This document shows, piece after piece, positions 18,146 to 27,381 of a DNA stretch of 64,000 nt. The DNA comes from Bradyrhizobium sp. ISRA430. Lineage in GTDB: Bacteria > Pseudomonadota > Alphaproteobacteria > Rhizobiales > Xanthobacteraceae. A program made the translations under genes and the position numbers. The stretch spans positions 620,001 to 684,000 of the forward strand of contig NZ_CP094516.1 of NCBI RefSeq assembly GCF_029909975.1, given 5' to 3'. Every line of letters begins with the position of its first letter. Position 1 is the stretch's first letter. The notes below the pieces were generated by a model. It made no database searches and was not told the origin of the DNA. It worked only from the letters and a program-made list of their open reading frames with translations.

Positions 18146-19061
18146 CACAAGCGGCGATACGCCCGCCGCGACGCGCTGCGGCTTCGTTGCGCTGATCGGC
18201 GCCCCCAATGTCGGCAAGTCCACGCTGGTCAACGCGCTGGTCGGCGCCAAGGTCACGATCGTCTCGCGGAAGGTGCAGACGACGCGCGCGCTGATCCGCG
18301 GCATCGTCATCGAGAACAACGCGCAAATCATCCTGGTCGACACGCCCGGCATCTTCTCACCCAAGCGCCGGCTCGACCGCGCCATGGTCTCGACCGCCTG
18401 GAGCGGGGCGCATGACGCCGACCTCGTTTGCGTGCTGCTCGACGCCAAGACCGGGATCGACGAGGAGGCCGAAGCGATCCTCGCCAAGGCTTCAAGCGTC
18501 GGTCACGAGAAGATTTTGGTGATCAACAAGGTCGACCTGGTCCAGCGCGAGAAGCTCCTGGCGCTGGCTCAGGCCGCCAACGAGCGCGTTCGCTTCGCCA
18601 AAACCTTCATGATCTCGGCGCTGTCGGGCGACGGTGTCGACGACATCCGCCACGCGCTCGCCGAGATGGTGCCGCCGGGTCCGTTCCTCTATCCCGAGGA
18701 CCAGATGTCGGATGCGCCGATGCGGCAGCTCGCGGCGGAGATCACCCGCGAGAAGATCTATCAGAAGCTGCATCAGGAATTGCCGTACCAGTCCACGGTC
18801 GAGACCGACAAGTGGGAGGAGCGCAAGGACAGGTCGGTGCGCATCGAGCAGACGATCTTCGTGGAGCGCGAAAGCCAGCGCAAGATCGTGCTCGGCAAGG
18901 GCGGCGCCACCATCAAGTCGATCGGTGCGGAGTCTCGCAAGGAGCTGATGCAGATCCTGGACGTGCCGGTGCATCTGTTCCTGTTCGTCAAGGTGCGCGA
19001 GAACTGGGGCGACGATCCCGATCGCTATCGCGAGATGGGCCTGGAATTCCCCAAGGAATAA
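18135..19061 (+). CDS. era: GTPase Era, 16S rRNA maturation
   Basis: Ras-like GTPase binding near the 3' end of 16S rRNA during small-subunit assembly. It has 308 residues. The G1 loop is GAPNVGKSTLVNALVG, G3 is DTPG, G4 is NKVD, and the C-terminal KH domain contains GKGGATIKSIGAESRKEL. The ATG at 18135 lies inside the end of rnc, implying tight coupling. Confidence 0.97.
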   Translation: MTVDTSGDTPAATRCGFVALIGAPNVGKSTLVNALVGAKVTIVSRKVQTTRALIRGIVIENNAQIILVDTPGIFSPKRRLDRAMVSTAWSGAHDADLVCVLLDAKTGIDEEAEAILAKASSVGHEKILVINKVDLVQREKLLALAQAANERVRFAKTFMISALSGDGVDDIRHALAEMVPPGPFLYPEDQMSDAPMRQLAAEITREKIYQKLHQELPYQSTVETDKWEERKDRSVRIEQTIFVERESQRKIVLGKGGATIKSIGAESRKELMQILDVPVHLFLFVKVRENWGDDPDRYREMGLEFPKE

Positions 19062-19074
19062 GCAGCGGGATCCG

Positions 19075-19455
19075 ATGAACGTGCCTCACAACGTCCAGCG
19101 CTTCGAAGCGCTGCTGTATGCATCGCTGATGCTGGATGCCCTGTCGGTTGCGGTGCAGGACCGCACGCCCAATGCCGAGATGACGGAACCGATGATCACG
19201 ACGGCGACGCTGCTCGCCGGCGGGATGATCCTGCTCTTGGTCTATTTCGTCTGGCTTGCGGCGAGGTGGCGGAAGAACTGGCCGCGCTGGGTGCTGGTGG
19301 CGGCACTGGTATTGTCAGTGATCCAGCTCGCGCAGATCATCGGTGTGAAGGGGATGGAGCTGGACAGCGCCATCGAGATCGTCTCCTGCGCGCTGACGAC
19401 GGCCGGGCTGTACTTCTCCTTCACCGGGGACGCGCAGGGCTGGTTCAACGCGTGA
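19075..19455 (+). CDS. Small membrane protein downstream of era
   Basis: A 126-residue protein with three to four predicted membrane helices: the N-terminal LLYASLMLDALSVAV, then TATLLAGGMILLLVYFVWLA, WVLVAALVLSVIQLAQIIGV and a weaker last segment ending in YFSFTGDAQGWFNA. It begins 13 bases after era, so it probably belongs to the same transcript. I do not recognise a named family and no functional motif is visible. Confidence 0.72.
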   Translation: MNVPHNVQRFEALLYASLMLDALSVAVQDRTPNAEMTEPMITTATLLAGGMILLLVYFVWLAARWRKNWPRWVLVAALVLSVIQLAQIIGVKGMELDSAIEIVSCALTTAGLYFSFTGDAQGWFNA

Positions 19456-19471
19456 GATTTCGCGCAGTGCA

Positions 19472-19575
19472 GTAGGGTGAGCAAAGGGGGGCGCGCCCTG
19501 GCGCGCCGTGCCTACAATTGACGTCGCTCTGTGGATCAAAATTGGTGGGCACGCTTCGCTTTGCCGACCTACGAT
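19472..19575. repeat. Two palindromic intergenic repeat pieces
   Basis: One imperfect hairpin runs from GTAGGGTGAGC to GTGCCTAC (19472-19514) around two copies of GGCGCGCC. A second short piece (19540-19575) reads TTGGTGGGCACGCTTCGC. Both resemble the GGTGGGCA...TGCCCACC dispersed repeat I recall from Bradyrhizobium intergenic regions. It lies between the small membrane protein gene and recO. Confidence 0.5.
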
Positions 19576-19602
19576 CCCCCGAAATACGCTAGACTTCATC
19601 CC

Positions 19603-20355
19603 ATGGAATGGACCGACGAAGGCATCGTGCTGGGAGTGCGACGGCATGGCGAATCGAGCGCCATCGTCGAGCTCCTGACGCGCGAGCACGGTCGGCACCT
19701 CGGGCTGGTGCGCGGCGGCGCCAGCTCGCGGATGCGGCCCCTCTTGCAGCCCGGCAACAGCGTCAGCGCGGTGTGGCGGGCGCGGCTCGACGAGCATCTC
19801 GGCACCTATGCGATCGAGGGCCTGAAGCTGCGCGCGGCGGCGCTGCTCGCCTCCTCGCATGGCGTCTACGGCGTCACGCATCTCGCTTCGCTTGCGCGTT
19901 TGCTGCCGGAGCGCGATCCGCACGAGGAGATTTTTGCGCTGCTCGAACATGCGCTCGACGATTTCGACGACATCGGCGGCGCGGCCGTGCACCTCATTCA
20001 TTTCGAGCTGGCGATGCTCTCTGAGCTTGGCTTCGGGCTGGCGCTGGAGAATTGCGCGGTGACCGGGGAGACCACGGACCTGATCTACGTCTCGCCCAAA
20101 TCCGGCGGCGCGGTGTCGCGTACCGCGGGCGAGCCGTGGCGCGACCGGCTGCTGCGCCTGCCGCCGTTCCTGCGTCAGGGCGAGATGCACGGCGATCTCA
20201 CCAAGCAGGACCTCCAGGACGGGTTCCGCCTCACCGGGCTATTCTTGCTGCGCCACGTGCTGGAGCCGCGCGGGCAGGCCCATTCCGACGCCCGGGCGGG
20301 CTTCATCAACGCTTTGATGCGACAGCAGACGCGGGCGGCGATATCAGCGTCGTGA
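19603..20355 (+). CDS. recO: DNA repair protein RecO
   Basis: RecF-pathway recombination mediator that helps load RecA on SSB-coated single-stranded DNA. It has 250 residues. The OB-fold N-terminus reads [20 protein letters not shown] followed by [12 protein letters not shown]. The helical region includes [20 protein letters not shown] and [20 protein letters not shown]. Cys residues of the zinc-finger seen in some RecO proteins are not clustered here. The ATG at 19603 matches the family start. The rnc-era-recO order is widely conserved. Confidence 0.95.
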   Translation: MEWTDEGIVLGVRRHGESSAIVELLTREHGRHLGLVRGGASSRMRPLLQPGNSVSAVWRARLDEHLGTYAIEGLKLRAAALLASSHGVYGVTHLASLARLLPERDPHEEIFALLEHALDDFDDIGGAAVHLIHFELAMLSELGFGLALENCAVTGETTDLIYVSPKSGGAVSRTAGEPWRDRLLRLPPFLRQGEMHGDLTKQDLQDGFRLTGLFLLRHVLEPRGQAHSDARAGFINALMRQQTRAAISAS

Positions 20356-20548
20356 GCTTTTCGCGGTACTGATTACCTTCGGACAGCGAGTTCCCCCCGG
20401 AACCAAAGCGGCTCGCTTGAAGTTGGCCGGCAGGTTCCACAATGGGGACAAGACCGAGCCGGTGACCGCGGGCTGGGCCGGGCAATAGCGGCCCACAGGG
20501 AACCAATCCATCCTTGCCCGATTCGCTTCCACGGTTTAACCGGGCGGC

Positions 20549-22807
20549 ATGGGAAAACGATTGATTCCGCCGGAGGAGCCGGCCGAAATTCACGAGGTGC
20601 CGCTGCGTGATGCGCTGGAAGAGCGCTATCTCGCCTATGCGCTCTCCACCATCATGCACCGCGCACTCCCCGACGCGCGCGACGGCTTGAAGCCGGTGCA
20701 CCGGCGCATCCTCTACGGCATGCGCCTGCTCAGGCTCGACCCGGGCTCCGGCTTCAAGAAATCCGCCAAGATCGTCGGCGACGTGATGGGCTCGTTCCAT
20801 CCGCATGGCGACCAGGCGATCTACGATGCCATGGTGCGCCTCGCGCAGGATTTCTCCTCGCGCTATCCGCTGGTCGACGGCCAGGGCAACTTCGGCAATA
20901 TCGACGGCGATAACCCCGCCGCCTACCGTTACACCGAAGCGCGCATGACCGACGTCGCGCGGCTTCTGCTCGAGGGCATCGACGAGGACGGCGTCGAATT
21001 CCGCGCCAATTATGACGGCCAGTCGAAAGAGCCCGTCGTGCTGCCCGGCGGCTTCCCGAATCTGCTCGCCAACGGCGCGCAAGGCATCGCCGTCGGCATG
21101 GCAACCTCGATCCCGCCGCACAACGCCGCAGAGCTCTGCGACGCTGCTCTGCATCTGATCGAGAAGCCCGACGCGAAATCCAAGTCGCTGCTCAGATGGG
21201 TCAAGGGCCCCGATTTCCCGACCGGCGGAATCATCGTCGATTCCAAGCAGGCGATCGCGGAAGCCTACACGACCGGCCGTGGATCTTTCCGCGTCCGTTC
21301 CAGGTGGTCGGTAGAGGAGGGCGCCCGCGGCACCTGGGTCGTCGTTGTCACCGAGATTCCCTGGCTCGTACAGAAGTCGAGGATCGTCGAGAAGATTGCC
21401 GAACTGCTCGACCAGAAGAAGCTGCCGCTCGTCGGCGAGGCCCGTGATGAATCGGCCGAGGACGTTCGACTCGTCATCGAGCCAAAGTCGAAGAATGTCG
21501 ATCCGGCGCTGATGATGGAATCGCTGTTCCGGCTGACCGAGCTGGAAAGCAAGATCCCGCTGAACCTCAATGTGCTGATCAAGGGCCGCATCCCCAAGGT
21601 GGTCGGCCTTGCCGAAGCGTTGCGCGAATGGCTCGACCATCTGCGCGATGTCTTGATCCGCCGCAGCAACTATCGCAAGGCGCAGATCGAGCACCGGCTG
21701 GAAGTTCTCGGCGGTTTCCTGATCGCCTATCTGAACATCGATAAGGTGATCAAGATCATCCGCACCGAGGATGAGCCCAAGCCCGAGCTGATGAAGGCGT
21801 TCAAGCTCACCGAGGTGCAGGCGGAGGCCATCCTCAACATGCGCCTGCGCTCCTTGCGCAAGCTCGAGGAAATGGAGATCCGAACCGAGGACAAGAACCT
21901 CCGCAACGAGCTGAAAGGCATCAACGCAGTGCTCGCCTCCGAAGCCGAGCAGTGGAAGAAGGTCGGCGAGCAGGTCGGCAAGGTCCGCGACATGTTCGGG
22001 CCCAAGACTCCGCTCGGCAAGCGCCGCACCAGCTTTGCGGACGCACCCGAGCATGATCTCGCCGCGATCGAGGAAGCCTTCGTCGAGCGCGAGCCGGTGA
22101 CCATCGTCGTCTCCGACAAGGGCTGGATCCGCACAATGAAGGGCCATGTCGAGGATCTCTCGGGGCTTACCTTCAAGCAGGACGACAAGCTCGGGTTCGC
22201 CTTCTTCGCCGAGACGACCTCGAAGCTTTTACTGTTTGCCACCAATGGCAAGTTCTACTCGCTCGATGTCGCGAAACTCCCGGGCGGCCGCGGTCACGGC
22301 GAGCCGATCCGCCTGTTCATCGACCTCGAGCAGGAGGCCGCGCCCGTTGCGCTGTTCGTCAACAAGGGCGGCCGCAAATTCCTGGTCGCGAGCCACGAGG
22401 GCCAGGGTTTCGTCGTCAACGAGGACGACTGTGTCGGCACCACCAAAAAGGGCAAGCAGATCCTCAACGTCGAGATGCTGAACGAGGCGCGCGCGATCAC
22501 CGAGGTGACGGGCGATACCGTCGCGGTCATCGGCGAGAACCGCAAGATGCTGATCTTTCCGCTCGACCAGGTGCCGGAGATGGCGCGCGGCCGCGGCGTG
22601 CGCCTGCAGAAGTACAAGGACGGTGGCCTGTCCGACGTCGCGGTGTTCGATGCCAAAGCGGGCCTCACCTGGAAGGACTCCGCCGGCCGCGAATTCAGCG
22701 CGACTATGAAGGAGCTCGCCGAGTGGCAAGGCACCCGCGCCGACGCCGGCCGCCTGCCGCCGAAGGGATTCCCGAAGTCGAACAAGTTCGGACGGGTGAT
22801 CGGGTAG
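20549..22807 (+). CDS. parC: DNA topoisomerase IV subunit A
   Basis: Breakage-reunion subunit of the type II topoisomerase that decatenates daughter chromosomes. It has 752 residues. The catalytic Tyr128 is in AYRYTEARM. The quinolone-resistance region reads [20 protein letters not shown], with Ser and His at the usual positions rather than a recognised resistance substitution. The C-terminal beta-pinwheel blades (about 510-740) contain the GRGVRLQKY box. The N-terminus [20 protein letters not shown] is diagnostic. parE is not in the window. A double-hairpin repeat follows the stop. Confidence 0.96.
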   Translation: MGKRLIPPEEPAEIHEVPLRDALEERYLAYALSTIMHRALPDARDGLKPVHRRILYGMRLLRLDPGSGFKKSAKIVGDVMGSFHPHGDQAIYDAMVRLAQDFSSRYPLVDGQGNFGNIDGDNPAAYRYTEARMTDVARLLLEGIDEDGVEFRANYDGQSKEPVVLPGGFPNLLANGAQGIAVGMATSIPPHNAAELCDAALHLIEKPDAKSKSLLRWVKGPDFPTGGIIVDSKQAIAEAYTTGRGSFRVRSRWSVEEGARGTWVVVVTEIPWLVQKSRIVEKIAELLDQKKLPLVGEARDESAEDVRLVIEPKSKNVDPALMMESLFRLTELESKIPLNLNVLIKGRIPKVVGLAEALREWLDHLRDVLIRRSNYRKAQIEHRLEVLGGFLIAYLNIDKVIKIIRTEDEPKPELMKAFKLTEVQAEAILNMRLRSLRKLEEMEIRTEDKNLRNELKGINAVLASEAEQWKKVGEQVGKVRDMFGPKTPLGKRRTSFADAPEHDLAAIEEAFVEREPVTIVVSDKGWIRTMKGHVEDLSGLTFKQDDKLGFAFFAETTSKLLLFATNGKFYSLDVAKLPGGRGHGEPIRLFIDLEQEAAPVALFVNKGGRKFLVASHEGQGFVVNEDDCVGTTKKGKQILNVEMLNEARAITEVTGDTVAVIGENRKMLIFPLDQVPEMARGRGVRLQKYKDGGLSDVAVFDAKAGLTWKDSAGREFSATMKELAEWQGTRADAGRLPPKGFPKSNKFGRVIG

Positions 22808-22860
22808 GGCGGCTCGCGGGAATAGGATGAAGCCGAACTGTTGCCGTCCACACCGTTGTC

Positions 22861-22953
22861 ATTCCCCGCGAAAGCGGGGAATCCAGTACGCCGCGGCCTT
22901 TCCGTATATGTCACCGTCTCTGGAATACTGGATCGCCCGCCTTCGCGGGCGAT
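22861..22953. repeat. Twin-hairpin intergenic repeat after parC
   Basis: Two perfect 9-bp hairpins: ATTCCCCGC-GAAA-GCGGGGAAT (22861-22882) and ATCGCCCGC-CTTC-GCGGGCGAT (22932-22953). They are also related as inverted copies through AATCCAGTA/TACTGGAT. It is a REP-like dispersed element and may also terminate or stabilise parC mRNA. Confidence 0.75.
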
Positions 22954-23028
22954 GACAGTGAAAGTGTGGAAAGGCTATCGTTCGACGTCGGGCGGTGAAT
23001 GTTGCTTAGCGCGAGATACGGCACGTCA

Positions 23029-23862
23029 CTACTGCTCGACAAAGGCCTTCCATCGGCTCAGCTCCGACTGTCGCAGGCTCGCCCTTTCGCCGTCGAGCTC
23101 GGACTCGCGTTTGGCGGCGTCCGTCATCGCGGCCGCAGCACGATTATAGCCGTTGGCCATGGACTGGAAGGGAAACACGAACTGGCCGTTCTCAATCCTA
23201 TAGGTACCGAACTCGCGCATCAGCAGGGCCGCGCATTTCTCGTAGGCATTGTAATAATCTGCGCTTGCGGCGAGTCTTTTCGAGGCGAGCGCGATCCAGA
23301 CCGTATGCTGCTCGTCGATCATCGCCATGAAGGACGACAATCGCTCGTCGCCGACGTTCACTGACCGGGCATCCTTCTCCACGTTCTCGCGCGCAGACCT
23401 GAGCTGCTCATTGTAGCGCGCCGCGGACGCCGCGACGTTGGCTTCTGCGGTCTTCAGGTCGCGCCGAAGTGCGTCAAGGTCATCGCGGCTGGCTGCGCCG
23501 AGATCGCCGAGACTCGGAAAGGGCCTTGGCGCGGCTTCATCAAGCAGCTTCTGGGCGGCAGCATCGATTTCGTTCATGTCCCTGTTTGCGAGTGCGACGA
23601 GCCTGAGGAGCTTGTTGGACGGATACTGCTCGATGGCTTGATCGAGCTCTCCAGGATCCGTCACGCCGCGCAACGCGGTGCGGCCTTCCCGCGCGGCCAC
23701 GACGGTCTGAAGCTTGGACAGGTCGCCGGCGTAGTAGATAGCCCCCAGGCAGACAGCCGCAAGCAAGCCGAAGAGCAACAGGACGACTAGCAATCGTCCG
23801 CGTGGTTTGGCGACCTGATCCGAAGCCGATCCCACGAGGCGTGGACTCCTCTCGAACAACAC
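23029..23862 (-). CDS. Single-pass membrane protein with coiled-coil region
   Basis: A 277-residue protein with a short cytoplasmic N-terminus, one membrane helix (LLVVLLLFGLLAAVCLGAIY, about residues 24-43) and a long helical extracytoplasmic part. The central region (RDDLDALRRDLKTAEANVAA, YNEQLRSARENVEK) has heptad-like spacing. The start is a GTG at 23862. I do not recognise a family. It lies 42 bases downstream of chrA on the same strand, but nothing in its sequence suggests chromate handling, and it may be a separate unit. Confidence 0.72.
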   Translation of the reverse strand: MLFERSPRLVGSASDQVAKPRGRLLVVLLLFGLLAAVCLGAIYYAGDLSKLQTVVAAREGRTALRGVTDPGELDQAIEQYPSNKLLRLVALANRDMNEIDAAAQKLLDEAAPRPFPSLGDLGAASRDDLDALRRDLKTAEANVAASAARYNEQLRSARENVEKDARSVNVGDERLSSFMAMIDEQHTVWIALASKRLAASADYYNAYEKCAALLMREFGTYRIENGQFVFPFQSMANGYNRAAAAMTDAAKRESELDGERASLRQSELSRWKAFVEQ

Positions 23863-23904
23863 CTCATATTACCGTCTTTCGCAGGGCCAGAGGAGTCCGT
23901 CTCC

Positions 23905-25290
23905 CTAAATCACCCCGACTAGGCGCAGCGCCACGCCCGCCGCGCATGAGCCCGCCAGCACCGTGAGCATGCCGAGCTTGAAGCGGAAGAGCGCGGTCGC
24001 GGCGCCGATCGACAGCACTAGCGCCGGGACGTCGACGCTCGACAGCAACGGTCGGTCGAAGGACAGCGGAAAGACGTTCACCGGTGCGGTCTCGCGGAAC
24101 AGCGTGTGCAGCGCGAACCAGATCGACAGGTTGAGGATCACACCGACGACGGCCGCCGTGATCGCACTGAGCGCGCCGGCGAGGCCCGTGTTGCCGCGCA
24201 GCCGCTCGATGTAGGGCGCGCCGACGAAGATCCAGAGGAAGCAGGGCGTGAAGGTGACCCAGGTCGCGAGCAATCCGCCGAGGGTCGCCGCGAGCATCGG
24301 CGGCAGGCCGCTCGGTTCGCGGAAAGCGGCCATGAAGCCCACGAACTGGAGCACCATGATCAGCGGGCCCGGCGTGGTCTCGGCCATGCCGAGCCCGTCG
24401 AGCATCTCCTGCGGTTTCAGCCAGTGATAATGCTCGACTGCCTGCTGGGCGACGTAGGCCAGTACGGCATAGGCGCCGCCGAAGGTGACCAGCGCCATCT
24501 TCGAGAAGAACAGAGCGATCTGGCTGAACACGTTGGCCTCACCGAACGCGGCGAGCAGCGCTATCACCGGCAGCAGCCAGAGCGCAAGCCATACCGCGCC
24601 GACCCGGATGGTGCGCGCGGTATCGGGACGAACGTGATCAGGCACCGCTTCGCCGAGCATGCTGTCGATCGCGGCCGTGTTGCTGCCATGGCCGTGGCCG
24701 GCCGGCGCGAATTCCGGGCGGCCGCTCCTGGCGCCGACATAGCCGATCAGGCCGGCAGCGATGATGATGATCGGGAAGGGAACCGCGAAGAAGAAGATCG
24801 CGACGAAGGCGATCGCGGCGAGCGCGATCATGATTCGGTTCTTCAGTGCGCGCTTGCCCACGCGCACCACCGCCTCGACGACGATGGCGAGCACGGCGGC
24901 CTTCAGCCCGAAGAACAGCGCCTCGACGAAGCTGACATTGCCGTAAGCTGCATAGATATAGCTCAAGCCCATGATGGCGATGATGCCCGGCACGATGAAC
25001 AGCCCGCCCGCCACCAGCCCGCCGGCGGTGCGATGCAGGAGCCAGCCGACATAGATGGCAAGCTGCTGCGCCTCCGGTCCCGGCAGCAGCATGCAGTAGT
25101 TCAGCGCATGCAGGAAACGGCCCTCGGAGATCCAGTTCTTCTCCTCGACCAGGATGCGGTGCATCACCGCGATCTGGCCCGCCGGCCCGCCAAAACTCAG
25201 GCAGGCGACGCGGACCCAGACGCGAAAGGCTTCGCTGAAGCTGATGCCGTGACCGGCATCAGCTCCTGCTTGAACAGCGCGGGTATCCAT
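23905..25290 (-). CDS. chrA: Chromate transporter ChrA (long, two-domain CHR family)
   Basis: Inner-membrane CHR-family protein that extrudes chromate using the proton gradient. It has 461 residues, matching the long bidomain type. The N-terminal half has SFGGPAGQIAVMHRILVEE and MLLPGPEAQQLAIYVGWLLH; the C-terminal half repeats the fold with TFGGAYAVLAYVAQQAVEHY and ETTPGPLIMVLQFVGFMAAF. About ten hydrophobic helices are visible. The ATG at 25290 shares one base with the stop of the upstream chrB-like gene (TAATG), so the two are translationally coupled. Confidence 0.92.
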   Translation of the reverse strand: MDTRAVQAGADAGHGISFSEAFRVWVRVACLSFGGPAGQIAVMHRILVEEKNWISEGRFLHALNYCMLLPGPEAQQLAIYVGWLLHRTAGGLVAGGLFIVPGIIAIMGLSYIYAAYGNVSFVEALFFGLKAAVLAIVVEAVVRVGKRALKNRIMIALAAIAFVAIFFFAVPFPIIIIAAGLIGYVGARSGRPEFAPAGHGHGSNTAAIDSMLGEAVPDHVRPDTARTIRVGAVWLALWLLPVIALLAAFGEANVFSQIALFFSKMALVTFGGAYAVLAYVAQQAVEHYHWLKPQEMLDGLGMAETTPGPLIMVLQFVGFMAAFREPSGLPPMLAATLGGLLATWVTFTPCFLWIFVGAPYIERLRGNTGLAGALSAITAAVVGVILNLSIWFALHTLFRETAPVNVFPLSFDRPLLSSVDVPALVLSIGAATALFRFKLGMLTVLAGSCAAGVALRLVGVI

Positions 25291-26108
25291 TACGCCTTCA
25301 CCTTGTTGGTCGGCCAGTTGTGGGTCTCGGTGGTGGCGTCGCGGCACCAGCGGTAGAAGGCGTCGTAGAGCGTCATGCCGGCTTCAAGCTGCGCGAGGTC
25401 GTCGTCATACATCCGCGACAGCCCGAGGGACGCAGCGAGCAGGCCGGCCGCCTCCGGAGCGAGGTCGGGGCGCGCCGTGTCGGCGCCGCGCACGAGCGTT
25501 GCCAGCCGCTGCAAGGGTGGCGTGGCGAGCCCGAACTCCTCCACCATCACGTCGAAGGTGCAGAGCTCGCCGCGATGGCTCCAGAACACGTTTTCGATGT
25601 CGAAGGGCGCTGCGCCAAAGCGCTCGCCGACGCCGACCACTTCGGGTGGCGTCACGTACAGGAACACCGCATTGGGATCGACGAAACGGCGGATCAGCCA
25701 GGGGCAGGCGATGCGGTCGACCTTCGGCCGCGCGCGCGTCACCCAGATGGTCCGCCCCCTGTCATCACGTGGCGGCAGCTTGCGTGTGTCGACCAGCGGC
25801 AGTTTTGCTGCCTTCCAGCCCTCGAAGCCGCCCTCGAGCGTCTCGGCCAGCACACCGAGCTGGCGGAGCCACGCTGCGGTGCCCTGCGCAAGCTTTTCGC
25901 CGCGCAGGCAGGAGACGATGGCAGAGCGGCCGGCGAATTCGCCGCCCCAGTCCGGAACGTTGTCGGGACTGAGCTTGATGGAGCCGGGGATCAGCCGCCG
26001 GTCGGCGGCAAAATCCTCCTCCGTCCGCACGTCGATCAGGGTGGGGGTATTGGCCGTGCCGATCAGGCGCGCCAGCTTGTCGGATGATATCGTCGTGAAA
26101 GTAGACAT
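25290..26108 (-). CDS. chrB: ChrB-domain chromate resistance protein with N-terminal rhodanese
   Basis: A 272-residue fusion. Residues about 1-110 form a rhodanese domain (LIDVRTEEDFAADRRLIPGS, with the active-site Cys in VSCLRGEKLAQG). Residues about 125-270 are the C-terminal ChrB domain (ARPKVDRIACPWLIRRFVDP, RGADTARPDLAPEAAGLLAA). In other bacteria ChrB-type proteins regulate or assist chrA-dependent chromate resistance. The rhodanese may supply sulfane sulfur or sense oxidation, which is inference. The ATG at 26108 is used; the frame extends to 26177 without better signals. Coupled to chrA and divergent from the CDF exporter. Confidence 0.86.
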   Translation of the reverse strand: MSTFTTISSDKLARLIGTANTPTLIDVRTEEDFAADRRLIPGSIKLSPDNVPDWGGEFAGRSAIVSCLRGEKLAQGTAAWLRQLGVLAETLEGGFEGWKAAKLPLVDTRKLPPRDDRGRTIWVTRARPKVDRIACPWLIRRFVDPNAVFLYVTPPEVVGVGERFGAAPFDIENVFWSHRGELCTFDVMVEEFGLATPPLQRLATLVRGADTARPDLAPEAAGLLAASLGLSRMYDDDLAQLEAGMTLYDAFYRWCRDATTETHNWPTNKVKA

Positions 26109-26308
26109 GATGCGTCCTCGCAAGAACCGAACGGGACGCGATACTTGGGCATGTCGCCTCGTGGGGAGATCGCTCAAATCCCCATGGTTCTAATTACAGC
26201 GAAACCGCGCTGGTCTGTCAATCGCCGGTTTCGCCGGCAATCAGCGTTAGTAAGGTATGCTGTCAGGGCCTATATTAGGCGCAGAAATCCGCGCCTGGAG
26301 ATATCACG

Positions 26309-27286
26309 ATGCATTCACATTCCATCGAACAATGGACGCATGATCACGCGTTCCTGGGCGAGCGGCACGACGAGAATGAGCGGCGCACCTGGTTCGTGGT
26401 CGTCCTGACGCTGGTGATGATGGTCGGTGAGATCCTGGCCGGTTCCCTGTTCGGCTCGATGGCGTTGCTCGCCGACGGCTGGCACATGGGCACCCATGCG
26501 GCAGCCCTCGGCATCGCCGCGTTCGCCTACCGCTTCGCGCGCCGGCACCTCGGGAACGCGCACTTCACGTTCGGCACCGGCAAGTTCGGCGATCTTGCCG
26601 CCTTTTCCAGCGCGATCATTCTGGGATTGATCGCGGTGGAGATTGCCTATGAGAGCGTGCTGCGGCTGATCACGCCGGTGCCAATCGTATACGGTGAGGC
26701 GATCGCGGTTGCGGCCCTTGGCCTGTGCGTCAACCTGGCGAGCGCGTGGCTGCTGCGCGACAGCCATGACCACCACCATCATGGCCATGATCACGGCCAC
26801 AGCCATGTGCATGATGATCACGACGATCATGACCATGATCATCACGGCCATCACCACCATCACCACGATAACAATCTTCGCGCCGCTTACGTCCATGTCA
26901 TGGCGGATGCCGCGACCTCGGTGCTGGCGATCGCGGCACTCGCCGTCGCGATGTATTCGGGATGGGTCTGGGCCGATCCGGCCGTCGGCCTGATCGGCAG
27001 TGCGGTGATCGCGAGCTGGGCGTTCGGCCTGGTCAAGGCCTCGGGCGCGGTGCTGCTCGACGTGCGCGCGGACGAGAAGCTGGAGCGAACCATCCGTGCG
27101 CGGATGGAAGTCGGCGACGACCGCGTCACCGATCTGCACCTCTGGCAGGTCGGGCCCGGCCATTGCGCCGTGCTCGTCTCGGTGGTGTCGGATGCTCCCA
27201 AGCAGCCGGCCGTCTACAAGAGGCGGCTCGCCGGCCTGAAGGGGCTGAGCCACGTCACGGTCGAGGTCGAGACCTGTCCGCACTGA
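26309..27286 (+). CDS. dmeF: CDF family cation exporter, DmeF-like, with His-rich loop
   Basis: Cation diffusion facilitator exporting divalent metal (Co/Ni or Zn) from the cytoplasm by proton antiport. It has 325 residues and six membrane helices. Metal-site motifs are LLADGWHMGTHAAAL in TM2 and HVMADAATSVLAI in TM5. Between TM4 and TM5 lies an exceptional histidine/aspartate loop (about residues 151-190, DNA 26760-26878) with more than 20 His. The C-terminal domain (TIRARMEVGDDRVTDLHLWQ) matches the DmeF branch, whose members mostly export cobalt and nickel. The usual dmeR regulator gene is not adjacent. It is divergent from chrB, so the two metal systems share a 200-base control region. 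Confidence 0.86.
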   Translation: MHSHSIEQWTHDHAFLGERHDENERRTWFVVVLTLVMMVGEILAGSLFGSMALLADGWHMGTHAAALGIAAFAYRFARRHLGNAHFTFGTGKFGDLAAFSSAIILGLIAVEIAYESVLRLITPVPIVYGEAIAVAALGLCVNLASAWLLRDSHDHHHHGHDHGHSHVHDDHDDHDHDHHGHHHHHHDNNLRAAYVHVMADAATSVLAIAALAVAMYSGWVWADPAVGLIGSAVIASWAFGLVKASGAVLLDVRADEKLERTIRARMEVGDDRVTDLHLWQVGPGHCAVLVSVVSDAPKQPAVYKRRLAGLKGLSHVTVEVETCPH

Positions 27287-27381
27287 TGTGATCCGCTGCT
27301 TCGGGAATTTTCGCCCCGCGCCGGGTTTGGTCCTGAGGTCGACACGCGACCACGCGCGTCACGGTGAAAGGAACAGGAACA

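Noticed and set aside
20820..20940. Possible quinolone-resistance mutation in parC
   Set aside because: The region reads [13 protein letters not shown] with Ser and Asp/Glu positions as in ordinary alphaproteobacterial ParC; no claim can be made.
20306..22147. 613-codon minus-strand frame
   Set aside because: Antisense to parC, a secure call; no signal or domain.
24106..25356. 416-codon plus-strand frame rich in Arg, Asp and Gln
   Set aside because: Antisense to chrA, whose membrane segments and paired CHR motifs are unmistakable.
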